A stretch of DNA of 64,000 nt from Acidobacteriota bacterium. Lineage in GTDB: Bacteria; Acidobacteriota; Vicinamibacteria; Vicinamibacterales; CAVVIG01. The first letter of the stretch is position 1, and the number at the start of each line of letters is the position of its first letter. Shown here in pieces: positions 1-9,108 of this stretch. The translations under genes were made by a program, and so were the position numbers. Below the pieces are notes generated by a model. That model had not been told where the DNA came from and made no database searches. It saw only the letters and a program-made list of their open reading frames with translations. The stretch lies in the NCBI GenBank assembly GCA_020850715.1, contig JADZED010000053.1:1-64000 (forward strand), in the 5' to 3' direction.

Positions 1-6
1 CGTCTT

Positions 7-87
7 CACTCGAAATGTCCCTCCTGGCGTCAGAGCTTCTGGTGGGCCGCCGTGAAACTCTGCTCTGAGGTACGGACATTTCGAGTG
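7..87. repeat. Nested inverted repeat at the left edge
   Basis: Two perfect 14-bp arms, CACTCGAAATGTCC (7-20) and GGACATTTCGAGTG (74-87), face each other. Inside them a second perfect 7-bp pair lies at 30-36 (TCAGAGC) and 62-68 (GCTCTGA). The DNA or its transcript could form a long two-step hairpin. No coding sequence that I can support lies in 1-273. It might be the end of an insertion element, a miniature mobile element, or a structured RNA/attenuator of a gene left of the window; the sequence does not decide. Confidence 0.55.
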
Positions 88-179
88 TTTTGTTTACCCG
101 CCGAGCCGCAAACGCGCTTGTACTGGGGCTAGGGCCACCGGAACCTGGATGCGGGCACGCCGCTCTATTAGACATGAAA

Positions 180-203
180 AGCCGGGCGCGCGGGCGCCCG
201 GCT
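180..203 (-). terminator. Rho-independent terminator downstream of nrdJ
   Basis: Reading the minus strand, a 9-bp GC-only-rich stem (AGCCGGGCG with CGCCCGGCT, 6-nt loop) is followed directly by a TTTT run (complement of 177-180). It lies about 70 bp past the nrdJ stop and is the better formed of two hairpins there. Confidence 0.75.
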
Positions 204-238
204 TCCGAGAACGGCGTGAAGCTCGTCGATTGGCGGGG

Positions 239-266
239 GGCGCCGTATCGTCTCGGATACGGCGCC
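239..266 (-). terminator. Strong hairpin just after the nrdJ stop
   Basis: A perfect 11-bp stem, GGCGCCGTATC with GATACGGCGCC and a 6-nt loop, begins 8 bp after the nrdJ stop codon. No T-run follows on the minus strand, so it may protect the mRNA 3' end or aid the U-tailed terminator at 180-203 rather than terminate alone. Confidence 0.5.
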
Positions 267-273
267 GCCGTCC

Positions 274-3108
274 TCAGGCGCAGCCGCTCGTGGTGCCGCA
301 GTTGCTGCACTTGTAGCAGGCGCCGCTGCGGATCATGATCGCGCCGCAGGTCGAGCAGGGCGGCGCGTCTTCCTGGTTCTGAATGGTCGAATGCTGTCCG
401 GGCGCCGCCGGCGCGGACGCCGCTGCGGCGGCCGGCTGGCCGGCCGGCGGGGCGCCGCTGCCGTCGAGCTCGCGGCCGTTCACGCCGGCGTGGTACTGCG
501 CCTCGGCCGACAGGAACTTCGAGGCGAGCCAGCGGAAGATGTAGTCGACGATCGACTTGGCGAAGCGGATCTCCGGGTTGCGCGTCATGCCGGACGGCTC
601 GAAGCGCACGTGGCTGAACTTGTCGACCAGCGCCTGCAGCGGCACGCCGTACTGCAGGGCGTAGGAGATCGCCTGCGCGAACGCGTCGGCAAAGCCGGAG
701 ATCGTCGAGCCCTCCTTGGCCATCACGAGGAAGATCTCGCCCGGTTGGCCGTTCTCGAACAGGCCGACGGTGATATAGCCTTCGTGCCCCTGGATGTCGA
801 ACTTGTGCGTGATCGCGCGGCGCTCGTCGGGCAGGCGGCGCCGGATCGGCTGCGTGACCGGACCGGCGGCAGCCTGCGCCTGCCCGGCCGCGCTCTGGTC
901 CCTGGAGGTGTTGAGCGGCTGCGTGCGCTTGCTGCCGTCGCGATAGATCGAAATCGCCTTGGCGCCCAGCTTCCACGCCTGGACGTAGGCCTGCAGGATG
1001 TCGTCGGCGGTGGCCTCCCTGGGCACGTTCACCGTCTTGCTGATCGCGCCGGAGATGAACGGCTGCGTGGCCCCCATCATCTTGATGTGGCCCATGTAAT
1101 GAATGGAGCGCTGCCCTCGGGCCGCCTTGAAGGCGCAGTCGAAGACCGGCAGGTGCGCCGTCTTCAGGCCTGGCGCGCCTTCGATCGTCTCGTTGGCGTC
1201 GATGAAGTCGACGATCGCATCGACGTCCGCCGGCGTGTAGCCGAGCCGGCGCAGCGCCATCGGCACGGTCTGGTTCACGATCTTCATCAGGCCGCCGCCG
1301 ACCAGCTTCTTGTACTTCACCAGCGCGATGTCCGGCTCGACGCCGGTGGTGTCGCAGTCCATCATGAAGCCGATCGTGCCGGTCGGCGCGAGCACCGTCG
1401 CCTGCGCGTTGCGGAAGCCGAACTGCTCCCCCAGCTCCACCGCATCGTCCCACGACGAGCGCGCGGCCTGATATAGATCCGACGGGACGTTGCGCGCGTT
1501 GACGTCGCGCAGCGCGTCGCGGTGCTTGCGGATGACGCGCAGGAACGGCTCGCGGTTGCGGTCATAGCCCGAGAAGGGGCCGCCGTGGTCGCGGGCGATG
1601 CGCGACGACTGCGCGTACGCCTCGCCCGTCATCAGCGCGGTCAGAGCGGCGGCATAGTCGCGCCCGGCGTCGCTGTCGTACGGCAGACCGCGCGACATCA
1701 GCAGCGCGCCGAGGTTCGCGTACCCGAGGCCGAGGGGCCGGTAGGCGCGGCTGTTCCGGCCGATGGCCTCGCTCGGGTAGCTCGCGCTGTCGACGATGAT
1801 CTCCTGCGCCGTGATGAGCGTGCGCACCGCCGCCTTGTACGCGACCGTGTCGAGCTCGCCGTCGTCTTTCACGAACGTCATCAGGTTGATCGACGCGAGG
1901 TTGCACGCCGAGTCGTTCAGGAACATGTACTCGGAGCACGGGTTGCTCGCGTGAATGCGATCGGTCGACGGACAGGTGTGCCACTCGTTGATCGTCGTGT
2001 CGAACTGCATGCCGGGATCGCCGCAGATGTGCGTGCCTTCGGCGATCAGGCGCATCAGCGTGCGCGCCTTGTAGGTGTCCATCACCGCGCCGTCGCGCAC
2101 CGCCCGCGTCTCCCACGGCCCGTCGTCCAGCACGGCGCGCATGAAGTCGTCGGTCACCCGGACGCTGTTGTTCGAGTTCTGGAAGAACACCGACGAATAC
2201 GCCTGGCCGGTGAACGAGCCGTCATAGCCGGCATCGATGAGCGCCCACGCCTTCTTCTCCTCCTCCACCTTGCAGTTGATGAATTCGACGATGTCGGGGT
2301 GCTCGGCGTTGAGGATGACCATCTTGGCCGCCCGCCGCGTCTTGCCGCCAGACTTGATCACCCCGGCGAACGCGTCGTACCCCTTCATGAAGGAGACCGG
2401 CCCCGACGCCGTACCGCCGCCCGCCAGCAGCTCCCTCGACGATCGAATCGGCGAGAGGTTGGTGCCGGTGCCCGAGCCGAACTTGAAGAGCATCCCCTCG
2501 GTCCTGGCGAGCGTCAGGATCGAATCCATCGTGTCCTCGACCGAGTTGATGAAGCAGGCGGAGCACTGCGGCGCCTTCTCGAAGCCGCAGTTGAACCATA
2601 CCGGGCTGTTGAAGGCCGCTTTCTGCCGCACGAGGATGTGCTTCAAATCGTCGCTGAACGCCTGCAGGTCTTCCTCGGTCGCGAAATACCGGTTCGCGCG
2701 CCCCCATTCGGTGATCGTCGTCACGACGCGGCCGATCAGCTGCTTCACGCTCCGTTCCCGCTCGGGCGTGCCGATCTGCCCGCGGAAATACTTCGAGACC
2801 ACGATGTTGGTCGCCTGCTGCGACCAGGTCCGGGGAATCTCCACGTCGCGCTGCTCGAACACGAGCTCGCCGCGCTCGTTGCCGATCGTTGCCGCCCGCA
2901 GCTCCCACTCGACCTCGTCGAACGGATCCACGCCCGCGTCGGTGAAGAACCGCGGAAAGGTCAGGCCGGGCGCCGGCGCCGGCTTCTTCGAGCCACGCAG
3001 CCTCTCCTTCTCGACCAGCGCATCCGCGTGGGACATGGCCGGCGATCCACCGCTCTCCACCGTCTGCTGGCCCGCGCTCGCGGCTTGATAGGCAGCGCCT
3101 TCTTTCAT
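274..3108 (-). CDS. nrdJ: Vitamin B12-dependent (class II) ribonucleotide reductase
   Basis: Reduces ribonucleotides to deoxyribonucleotides using adenosylcobalamin to start the radical, independent of oxygen. 944 residues, usual for the long bacterial NrdJ. Visible landmarks are the N-terminal stretch PRTWSQQATNIVVSKYFRG (about 92-110), FNSPVWFNCG (166-175), the family signature NPCSEY (389-394) with the likely thiyl-radical Cys391, and ACNLASINL (401-409). The C-terminus carries a cysteine-rich zinc-ribbon-like tail (last 27 residues, CSTCG...CYKCSNCG...GCA) typical of the redox-relay end of this class. The ATG at 3108 is preceded by GGAGGAGAC, an excellent ribosome site. The gene stands alone with its own promoter, two NrdR-box-like sites upstream and hairpins downstream. 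No cobalamin riboswitch is evident in the roughly 140-nt leader. Confidence 0.97.
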   Translation of the reverse strand: MKEGAAYQAASAGQQTVESGGSPAMSHADALVEKERLRGSKKPAPAPGLTFPRFFTDAGVDPFDEVEWELRAATIGNERGELVFEQRDVEIPRTWSQQATNIVVSKYFRGQIGTPERERSVKQLIGRVVTTITEWGRANRYFATEEDLQAFSDDLKHILVRQKAAFNSPVWFNCGFEKAPQCSACFINSVEDTMDSILTLARTEGMLFKFGSGTGTNLSPIRSSRELLAGGGTASGPVSFMKGYDAFAGVIKSGGKTRRAAKMVILNAEHPDIVEFINCKVEEEKKAWALIDAGYDGSFTGQAYSSVFFQNSNNSVRVTDDFMRAVLDDGPWETRAVRDGAVMDTYKARTLMRLIAEGTHICGDPGMQFDTTINEWHTCPSTDRIHASNPCSEYMFLNDSACNLASINLMTFVKDDGELDTVAYKAAVRTLITAQEIIVDSASYPSEAIGRNSRAYRPLGLGYANLGALLMSRGLPYDSDAGRDYAAALTALMTGEAYAQSSRIARDHGGPFSGYDRNREPFLRVIRKHRDALRDVNARNVPSDLYQAARSSWDDAVELGEQFGFRNAQATVLAPTGTIGFMMDCDTTGVEPDIALVKYKKLVGGGLMKIVNQTVPMALRRLGYTPADVDAIVDFIDANETIEGAPGLKTAHLPVFDCAFKAARGQRSIHYMGHIKMMGATQPFISGAISKTVNVPREATADDILQAYVQAWKLGAKAISIYRDGSKRTQPLNTSRDQSAAGQAQAAAGPVTQPIRRRLPDERRAITHKFDIQGHEGYITVGLFENGQPGEIFLVMAKEGSTISGFADAFAQAISYALQYGVPLQALVDKFSHVRFEPSGMTRNPEIRFAKSIVDYIFRWLASKFLSAEAQYHAGVNGRELDGSGAPPAGQPAAAAASAPAAPGQHSTIQNQEDAPPCSTCGAIMIRSGACYKCSNCGTTSGCA

Positions 3109-3255
3109 GTCTCCTCCACCGAGATCGACTCCGCGCCCCGGGAGCGACCGTCGAAGCTGTTGCAGGAATGCTGGACTGACGGATCGAATTCCGGCGCCGC
3201 TTCAGGAAGCTGGGTGATTCCCGAGCGCGCGCCGTGCCGACTTGTCCGGCGGACC

Positions 3256-3284
3256 AATATGAGGCCAGCACGCCAGTTTGTCAA
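3256..3284 (-). promoter_or_regulatory. Sigma70-type promoter of nrdJ
   Basis: On the minus strand a consensus -35 TTGACA (3279-3284) is separated by 17 bp from a -10-like CATATT (3256-3261). Transcription would start near 3249, giving a leader of about 140 nt. The -35 lies 8 bp from the nearest NrdR-box-like site. Confidence 0.7.
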
Positions 3285-3292
3285 GCCGCGTT

Positions 3293-3308
3293 ACACCATA
3301 TATTGTGC
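3293..3308 (-). promoter_or_regulatory. NrdR box (promoter-proximal)
   Basis: The minus strand reads GCACAATATATGGTGT, matching 14 of 16 positions of the known NrdR box ACACWATATATWGTGT. It lies immediately upstream of the nrdJ -35 element. NrdR is the ATP/dATP-sensing zinc-finger/ATP-cone repressor of ribonucleotide reductase genes. Confidence 0.85.
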
Positions 3309-3324
3309 CTCTGTTTTAGGTCAG

Positions 3325-3340
3325 TCGCAATATGTGGATG
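3325..3340 (-). promoter_or_regulatory. Second, weaker NrdR box
   Basis: The minus strand reads CATCCACATATTGCGA, keeping the central ATAT core and part of each arm (about 9 of 16 positions). It starts exactly 32 bp (three helical turns) from the first site, which is the spacing known for paired NrdR boxes. Confidence 0.6.
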
Positions 3341-3821
3341 AGTGTGGAAGAACGTCGCAAGGACTCCGGACGCCGGCGCGCCCGACACCTCGATGGGCGA
3401 GAGCGGCTGGCGGGAGGCGGCGCGAACCGCCTCCCCTGATGCACTGGCAGCGTGTGAGGGGGGTATTTGTCCTTCCGCAGATTGCAGAAGGAACGAAGCT
3501 GCCTCTCCTCCGAGCAAGCGAGGTGCCAGACGATGCCGCGCTTGCCGGCCGTTGTCTCCCGCCGATGCGAGCGGCCACGCGACGCCGATGAGAAGCGGCG
3601 CACCCACATGATGGGTCGCGACCTGCCACAGTGGCCTGTCGACGCCGAACGACGATCAGATCGCGGAGCGTGGCGGCAGGATGGCAAGTCGCGAAGGGCG
3701 GGCGGATGGGAACGTGCGGGCGACTGAGGCACGCTGCCAGAGGGGAGACCGCGCCGGCGAAGCGGTCCCGGTGCCAGCGCCATACCGTCCAGGTGCGCGA
3801 TCGGCGTGGACCGCCACTCGG
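3341..3821. other. Gene-free stretch between nrdJ promoter and lipoprotein gene
   Basis: About 480 bp without a convincing gene. Short open frames exist on both strands, but none has a recognisable motif, a good ribosome site or family-like composition. No tRNA, terminator with a T-run or tandem repeat was found. It follows the 3' end of the minus-strand lipoprotein gene and precedes the nrdJ control region. Confidence 0.5.
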
Positions 3822-4391
3822 CTAGCGGCCGCCGAGCTGATCGGCGAGCGTCGCCGCCTTGTCGGCCAGGTTCTTCGCGAAGACGAGGTTCCTCGCGCGG
3901 ACGGCGTCGTCGGCCTGCTGGATGAAACGCTTCGCCGTGTCGTACTGGCTCCGCGCGTCCGCGTTCAAGCGCCGATAGTCGATCCGTGCGAGATTGGCTG
4001 ACGCGCGTCCGATGGCATCGCGTATCGAACGCTCGAGCTCGCCCTCTGCGGACGGCGGCGCGGTCTGCAGCGTCGTCGCGGCGCCGCTCTTCATGGAGTC
4101 TCCGGGCGGCGGCGCCTCGCGCTCCGGCGGCTCCGGCTTTGGCGCCTCGACCCGCGGCGCCGGCTTCGGACGCGGCGGCGGCGCCGGACGCGGAAGCTCC
4201 TCGGCCGGCGGTGGCGGCGGCGGCACCTCGACCTCGAGCACGACGATCTCGCGCGGCGGCGGCACTGGCATCTCGAGCGGCGGACCGCCGGTCGCGCGCG
4301 CCGCCTCGGCGTGCGCGCAGCCGGCCGCCAGCAGCGCGGTCAGCGCGATGCCGGCGAAGCCCGCCGTGGTTGGACCCGATTGCTTCATCAC
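3822..4391 (-). CDS. Proline-rich lipoprotein of unknown function
   Basis: 189 residues. The N-terminal hydrophobic segment ends in the lipobox LLAAGC (about residues 20-25), so lipid attachment after export is expected. Residues about 35-100 are very rich in proline, with alternating acidic and basic residues, as in periplasm-spanning or wall-interacting linkers. The last 75 residues look helical (REGELERSIRDAIGRA-like pattern through KNLADKAATLADQLGGR). It is the last gene of the regulator/kinase/lipoprotein run and its GTG start overlaps the kinase TAG stop by one base, with an in-frame ATG directly after it; either may serve. I do not recognise a family. A role in the signal path of the preceding kinase is possible but not shown. 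Confidence 0.75.
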   Translation of the reverse strand: MMKQSGPTTAGFAGIALTALLAAGCAHAEAARATGGPPLEMPVPPPREIVVLEVEVPPPPPPAEELPRPAPPPRPKPAPRVEAPKPEPPEREAPPPGDSMKSGAATTLQTAPPSAEGELERSIRDAIGRASANLARIDYRRLNADARSQYDTAKRFIQQADDAVRARNLVFAKNLADKAATLADQLGGR

Positions 4392-6205
4392 TACGCCTGG
4401 GGCAGGAGCACCCGGAAGGTGGTTCCGGCGCCTGGTGTCGACTGTACTTCAATATCGCCGTCGTGCATCTGGACCGTGCGATACACCATCGACAGGCCGA
4501 TCCCGCTGCCCTTCGGCTTGGTCGTGAAGTACAGGTCGAAGATCCGCTGCAGATGCTCGGGTGCGATGCCCACGCCGGTGTCGACGACCGACACCGCCAC
4601 GCGGCGGCCGCCGATCGCCTCACAATGGATGCGGAGCGTGCCGCCGCTCGGCATCGCCTGGCATGCGTTCAAGGCCAGGTTCAGGAACAGCTGCCGGAGC
4701 ATGGCGGGATCGCCGTTGACGTCGGGCGCCCTGCCGTCGACGTGGAGCTCGATGCGGGCGCGTTCGGCCTCGGAGCGCACGATCGGCACGATCTCCCTGA
4801 ACAGCGCGTCGAGGCTCACCGGCTGGAGCCGGAGATCCTCGGGCCGCGAGAACTTGAGGAAGCCCTGCACCACCTCGTCGAGCCGCCGGATCTCGCCCGC
4901 GATGACGTCGACGTGGCGGGAGGCGGCGGCCGGGTCGATCGCCGGGGCCGCCGGCGCGGGCCGGATGTGCTGCCGGAGCAGCTCGAGATGGATCATCATC
5001 GCGTTCAGCGGGTTCTTCACTTCGTGCGCCACGCCGGCCGACAGGCGGCCCAGGGCGGCGAGCTTGCGCGAGTACCGGATGGTCGACTGCACCTGGCTGA
5101 GATATTCCAGGTTGCGTGCGATGAACATCACCCCGACCAGCTGTCCCTGCGGATCGGTCACGGCGTGCGTCATCACCAGCCGCTCCCCGGAATCGCCGGC
5201 GCTGCGGATGTCGGGGAACACGGCCGACAGCGGGCCGCGCGACTGGTTCGTCACCAGCGTCTGCTCGAACAATCCAATCACCGGATTGTCGGCCGGCAGC
5301 AGCTGCGCGAGCGGAGCGCCCGCAGCCGCCCGCGGCAGCAGCGTGCGCATCGCCGGATTGGTGAACAGCATTTCGCCGCGCGGGCTCACGACGGCGAGCG
5401 CATCCTCCAGGTGCTGGACGGCCGACTCGAGGTGGGCGACCTGGCCCGCCATGTGCGACCGATCGGCCGACAGCTGCGCCGTCACTTCGTTGAAGGAGGT
5501 GCCCAGGTCGCCGAACTCGTCGGCCTGCTTCAGGTCGAGCCGGACGTCGAGCTCGCCGCGCCCGAGGCGCGTCAGGCCGCTGCGGATCACGTGGATCGGC
5601 CGCAGCAGCAGTTGCGCGAGCAGCAGCGCGACGCCCACGGCGACGCCCAGCGCCGCCAGCGCCGTCGTGATCGCCGGCTCGAGCGACACGCCGAGATCCT
5701 GCCGGATCAACAGCGTCGACACGCCGATCCGGATGGATCCGAACTCGCGGGTGTCCAGCAGCAGCGGCTGGCGGTACTCGAGGTTGCGGCCCTGGCCCGC
5801 ATAGATGGCCGCCAGCTCGGACAGCGCCGTCTTCGCGAGCAGCTCGCTCAGCAGCTCCTCGGGCGGCAGTCCGCGGCCCTCCATGCCGGGGTCGGCGTGC
5901 GCGACCGCCACCCCGCGGGTGTCGACGATGGCCGCGAAGGTGACGTTCTTGGAGTAGAGGCTCGACTCGAGGATCGATCGCAGGCCGGGATCGCTGCGCA
6001 GCCCCTCGTACGGATCCCCGCCGCCGGCGATCACCTCGCGCGCGCGATGGAAGATGGCGTTGCCGAGCAATTCCGCGCGCGCCTGGCTCTCTTCGAGCTG
6101 GACGCGCGCCAGGTTGGCCAGGTGCACCAGGCTCAGCGACACCACGACGGCGCCGACGATCGAGGTGACGCCGATGACCTGTTTGCCCTTGAGGCCGATG
6201 CGCAT
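4391..6205 (-). CDS. Membrane sensor histidine kinase (HAMP-PAS-HisKA-HATPase)
   Basis: 604-residue two-component kinase of the AtoS/NtrB-like type. A first membrane segment at about residues 8-30, an extracytoplasmic sensor of about 150 residues, and a second membrane segment at about 180-200 are followed by HAMP, then a PAS domain (about 265-375). The phospho-acceptor motif is AGVAHEVKNPLNAMMIHLELL, and the ATPase part shows NLALNACQAMP (N box), DTGVGIAPE (G1) and GSGIGLSMV (G2). It lies 14 bp downstream of the NtrC-type regulator gene and is almost certainly its partner. The signal sensed cannot be read from the sequence. Confidence 0.92.
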   Translation of the reverse strand: MRIGLKGKQVIGVTSIVGAVVVSLSLVHLANLARVQLEESQARAELLGNAIFHRAREVIAGGGDPYEGLRSDPGLRSILESSLYSKNVTFAAIVDTRGVAVAHADPGMEGRGLPPEELLSELLAKTALSELAAIYAGQGRNLEYRQPLLLDTREFGSIRIGVSTLLIRQDLGVSLEPAITTALAALGVAVGVALLLAQLLLRPIHVIRSGLTRLGRGELDVRLDLKQADEFGDLGTSFNEVTAQLSADRSHMAGQVAHLESAVQHLEDALAVVSPRGEMLFTNPAMRTLLPRAAAGAPLAQLLPADNPVIGLFEQTLVTNQSRGPLSAVFPDIRSAGDSGERLVMTHAVTDPQGQLVGVMFIARNLEYLSQVQSTIRYSRKLAALGRLSAGVAHEVKNPLNAMMIHLELLRQHIRPAPAAPAIDPAAASRHVDVIAGEIRRLDEVVQGFLKFSRPEDLRLQPVSLDALFREIVPIVRSEAERARIELHVDGRAPDVNGDPAMLRQLFLNLALNACQAMPSGGTLRIHCEAIGGRRVAVSVVDTGVGIAPEHLQRIFDLYFTTKPKGSGIGLSMVYRTVQMHDGDIEVQSTPGAGTTFRVLLPQA

Positions 6206-6219
6206 CGGGACGTGGGTCC

Positions 6220-7653
<1,434 letters not shown>

Positions 7654-7799
7654 GTCATTTTTACAGTGGGGCTCCCAAGTGTGGCTCCCGGGGCGCGCGC
7701 TGGCAAGCTCAACGTTTCCCGTGCGTTGCCGCAAAGCCCACCCGTGGCTGCGCCGATCGTTGGAGAGTCGGCGGGAGAACGGGTAGGCTGTAAGGCCCC

Positions 7800-8570
7800 A
7801 TGCGTTCCGAGCCGATCGAGTCGCCGCCCCCTCCCCCCTTCCCATCGACGCCACCAGTCGGGCCGGCTGCGCGGCCGGGGGCCGGCCGCGCCCTCGCGCT
7901 CGTCGAAGTGATCCTGTGCTCTGACTACCCGACGCAGATTGTCCTGTCGGATCTGTTCGGCCGCCTCGGCTACGCGCCGGCCAATGCGGCGGGCGCGCTG
8001 AACATCGGCTTTGTCGTCGTCCTGTCGCTGGTCGACAGCGTGATCCTCGTCGGGCTGGTGATTGCCTTCCTGCGCGCGCACGGCGAACGTCCGGCGGCGA
8101 TCTTTCTCGGACCGCGCACGATTGCCGGAGAAGCCAGGCGTGGCATCGTGTTCATCTTCGTCGCGATCTTCATGGCGGCGGCCGTCCTGCTGGCGCTGCA
8201 GGCGGTGGCGCCGTGGCTGCACACCGTGCCGGAGAACCCGCTGCGCGATCTGATCAGCTCGCCGCGCAACGCATGGCTCTTCGCGCTGGTGGTGATCGTG
8301 GCGGGCGGCATCCGCGAGGAAATCCAGCGCGCGTTCCTGCTGCACCGGTTCGAGGTCTGGCTCGGCGGCCCGGTGGTCGGGGTGGTCGTGACGAGCGCGG
8401 CGTTCGGCGCCGGCCATCTCGTGCAGGGAGCCGACGCCGCCGTCGCGACCGCGGTGCTCGGTGCGTTCTGGGGGATTGTCTACCTGCGCCGGCGCTCGGT
8501 GGTGGCGCCGATGGTCAGCCACGCGGGCTTCGACCTGCTGCAGATCGCGCAGTTCCTCAGCGCGCCGTGA
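7800..8570 (+). CDS. CPBP-family intramembrane metalloprotease (CAAX-prenyl-protease-like)
   Basis: 256 residues with several hydrophobic segments. The three conserved motifs of the CPBP/Abi family are visible: REEIQRAFLL (the EExxxR signature), FGAGH (FxxxH) and SHAGFDL near the C-terminus, where the family more often has an Asn in place of this Asp. The N-terminal 30 residues are proline-rich and disordered. Members act as membrane proteases or as immunity and processing factors; the substrate is unknown. It is divergent from the NtrC-type regulator and its 3' end overlaps the SurA-like gene end by 14 bp. Confidence 0.88.
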   Translation: MRSEPIESPPPPPFPSTPPVGPAARPGAGRALALVEVILCSDYPTQIVLSDLFGRLGYAPANAAGALNIGFVVVLSLVDSVILVGLVIAFLRAHGERPAAIFLGPRTIAGEARRGIVFIFVAIFMAAAVLLALQAVAPWLHTVPENPLRDLISSPRNAWLFALVVIVAGGIREEIQRAFLLHRFEVWLGGPVVGVVVTSAAFGAGHLVQGADAAVATAVLGAFWGIVYLRRRSVVAPMVSHAGFDLLQIAQFLSAP

Positions 8571-9093
8571 TCGAGAGGTCGACGATCTCGGTCCGCCGCC
8601 GCAGTCCGTCGATCCAGTCCTGGACGATCTGGGCGGTGCGGCCGCGCGTGAAGCGCTGATCCAGGTAGGCGTCGATTCGCAGGTTCTGGCGCAGTGTCTC
8701 CCGGAGCCGCCCCGCGTTGATGCCCGATCGCTCCAGCGCGCGCTCAAACGCCTCCTCCGAGGCGAATCGCGCCCGCGCCGCGCCCATTGCCGCGTCGAGC
8801 GCCTCCACGCCGGGCTCCGGCGGCGCGTAGCGATCGACTTCGACCAGCATCAGCTCGCGGTCGATCAGCCGCGGCAGGATCTCGCGGACGAGGTCGGCGC
8901 CGGCCGGCGCGTCCACGAGCCCGAAGTCCCTGGCCGCCGTCACGTCGGTCAGCGTAATCATGTGGTCGCCGACGACCGCCAGCACGCGATCGAGCACCTC
9001 GTCGGCGCGCGCCGGAGCGCCCGCGCTCGCGACGAGCATCAGCAGCAGGAGCAGGCGTCGTGGCGTGGGCTCGATCATCGAGGTTCTGCGCAC
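8557..9093 (-). CDS. SurA N-terminal-domain-like periplasmic chaperone without PPIase domain
   Basis: 178 residues. A signal peptide (hydrophobic LLLLLMLVASAGAPARA) is followed by EVLDRVLAVVGDHMITLTDV, the typical opening of SurA/PrsA-like foldases, then a helical region. No parvulin peptidyl-prolyl isomerase domain follows, so the protein is less than half the length of E. coli SurA. The GTG at 9093 has an AGGAG-type site close upstream; an ATG at 9078 is an alternative. It follows tamA by 15 bp and ends the long minus-strand run, so a role in delivering or folding outer-membrane proteins fits its context. Function is inferred from the N-terminal motif and location only. Confidence 0.7.
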   Translation of the reverse strand: MRRTSMIEPTPRRLLLLLMLVASAGAPARADEVLDRVLAVVGDHMITLTDVTAARDFGLVDAPAGADLVREILPRLIDRELMLVEVDRYAPPEPGVEALDAAMGAARARFASEEAFERALERSGINAGRLRETLRQNLRIDAYLDQRFTRGRTAQIVQDWIDGLRRRTEIVDLSITAR

Positions 9094-9108
9094 TCCTCGC
9101 TCCGCATC

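Noticed and set aside
3109-3249. Cobalamin riboswitch in the nrdJ leader
   Set aside because: No B12-box-like sequence or matching stems were seen in the roughly 140-nt leader.
391-3591. Long plus-strand open frames of 361 and 689 codons opposite nrdJ
   Set aside because: Arg/His/Ala-rich translations with no motif, fully antisense to a clear nrdJ; typical of very GC-rich DNA.
3342-3727. Short open frames between nrdJ and the lipoprotein gene, including a minus-strand peptide with WHLACSEERQLRSF
   Set aside because: No start site, no recognised family, overlapping frames in several phases; I could not support a gene, although the stretch might be a degraded remnant.
7654-7854. N-terminal extension of the NtrC-type regulator
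   Set aside because: The extra 67 residues are not family-like and would overlap the divergent CPBP protease gene.
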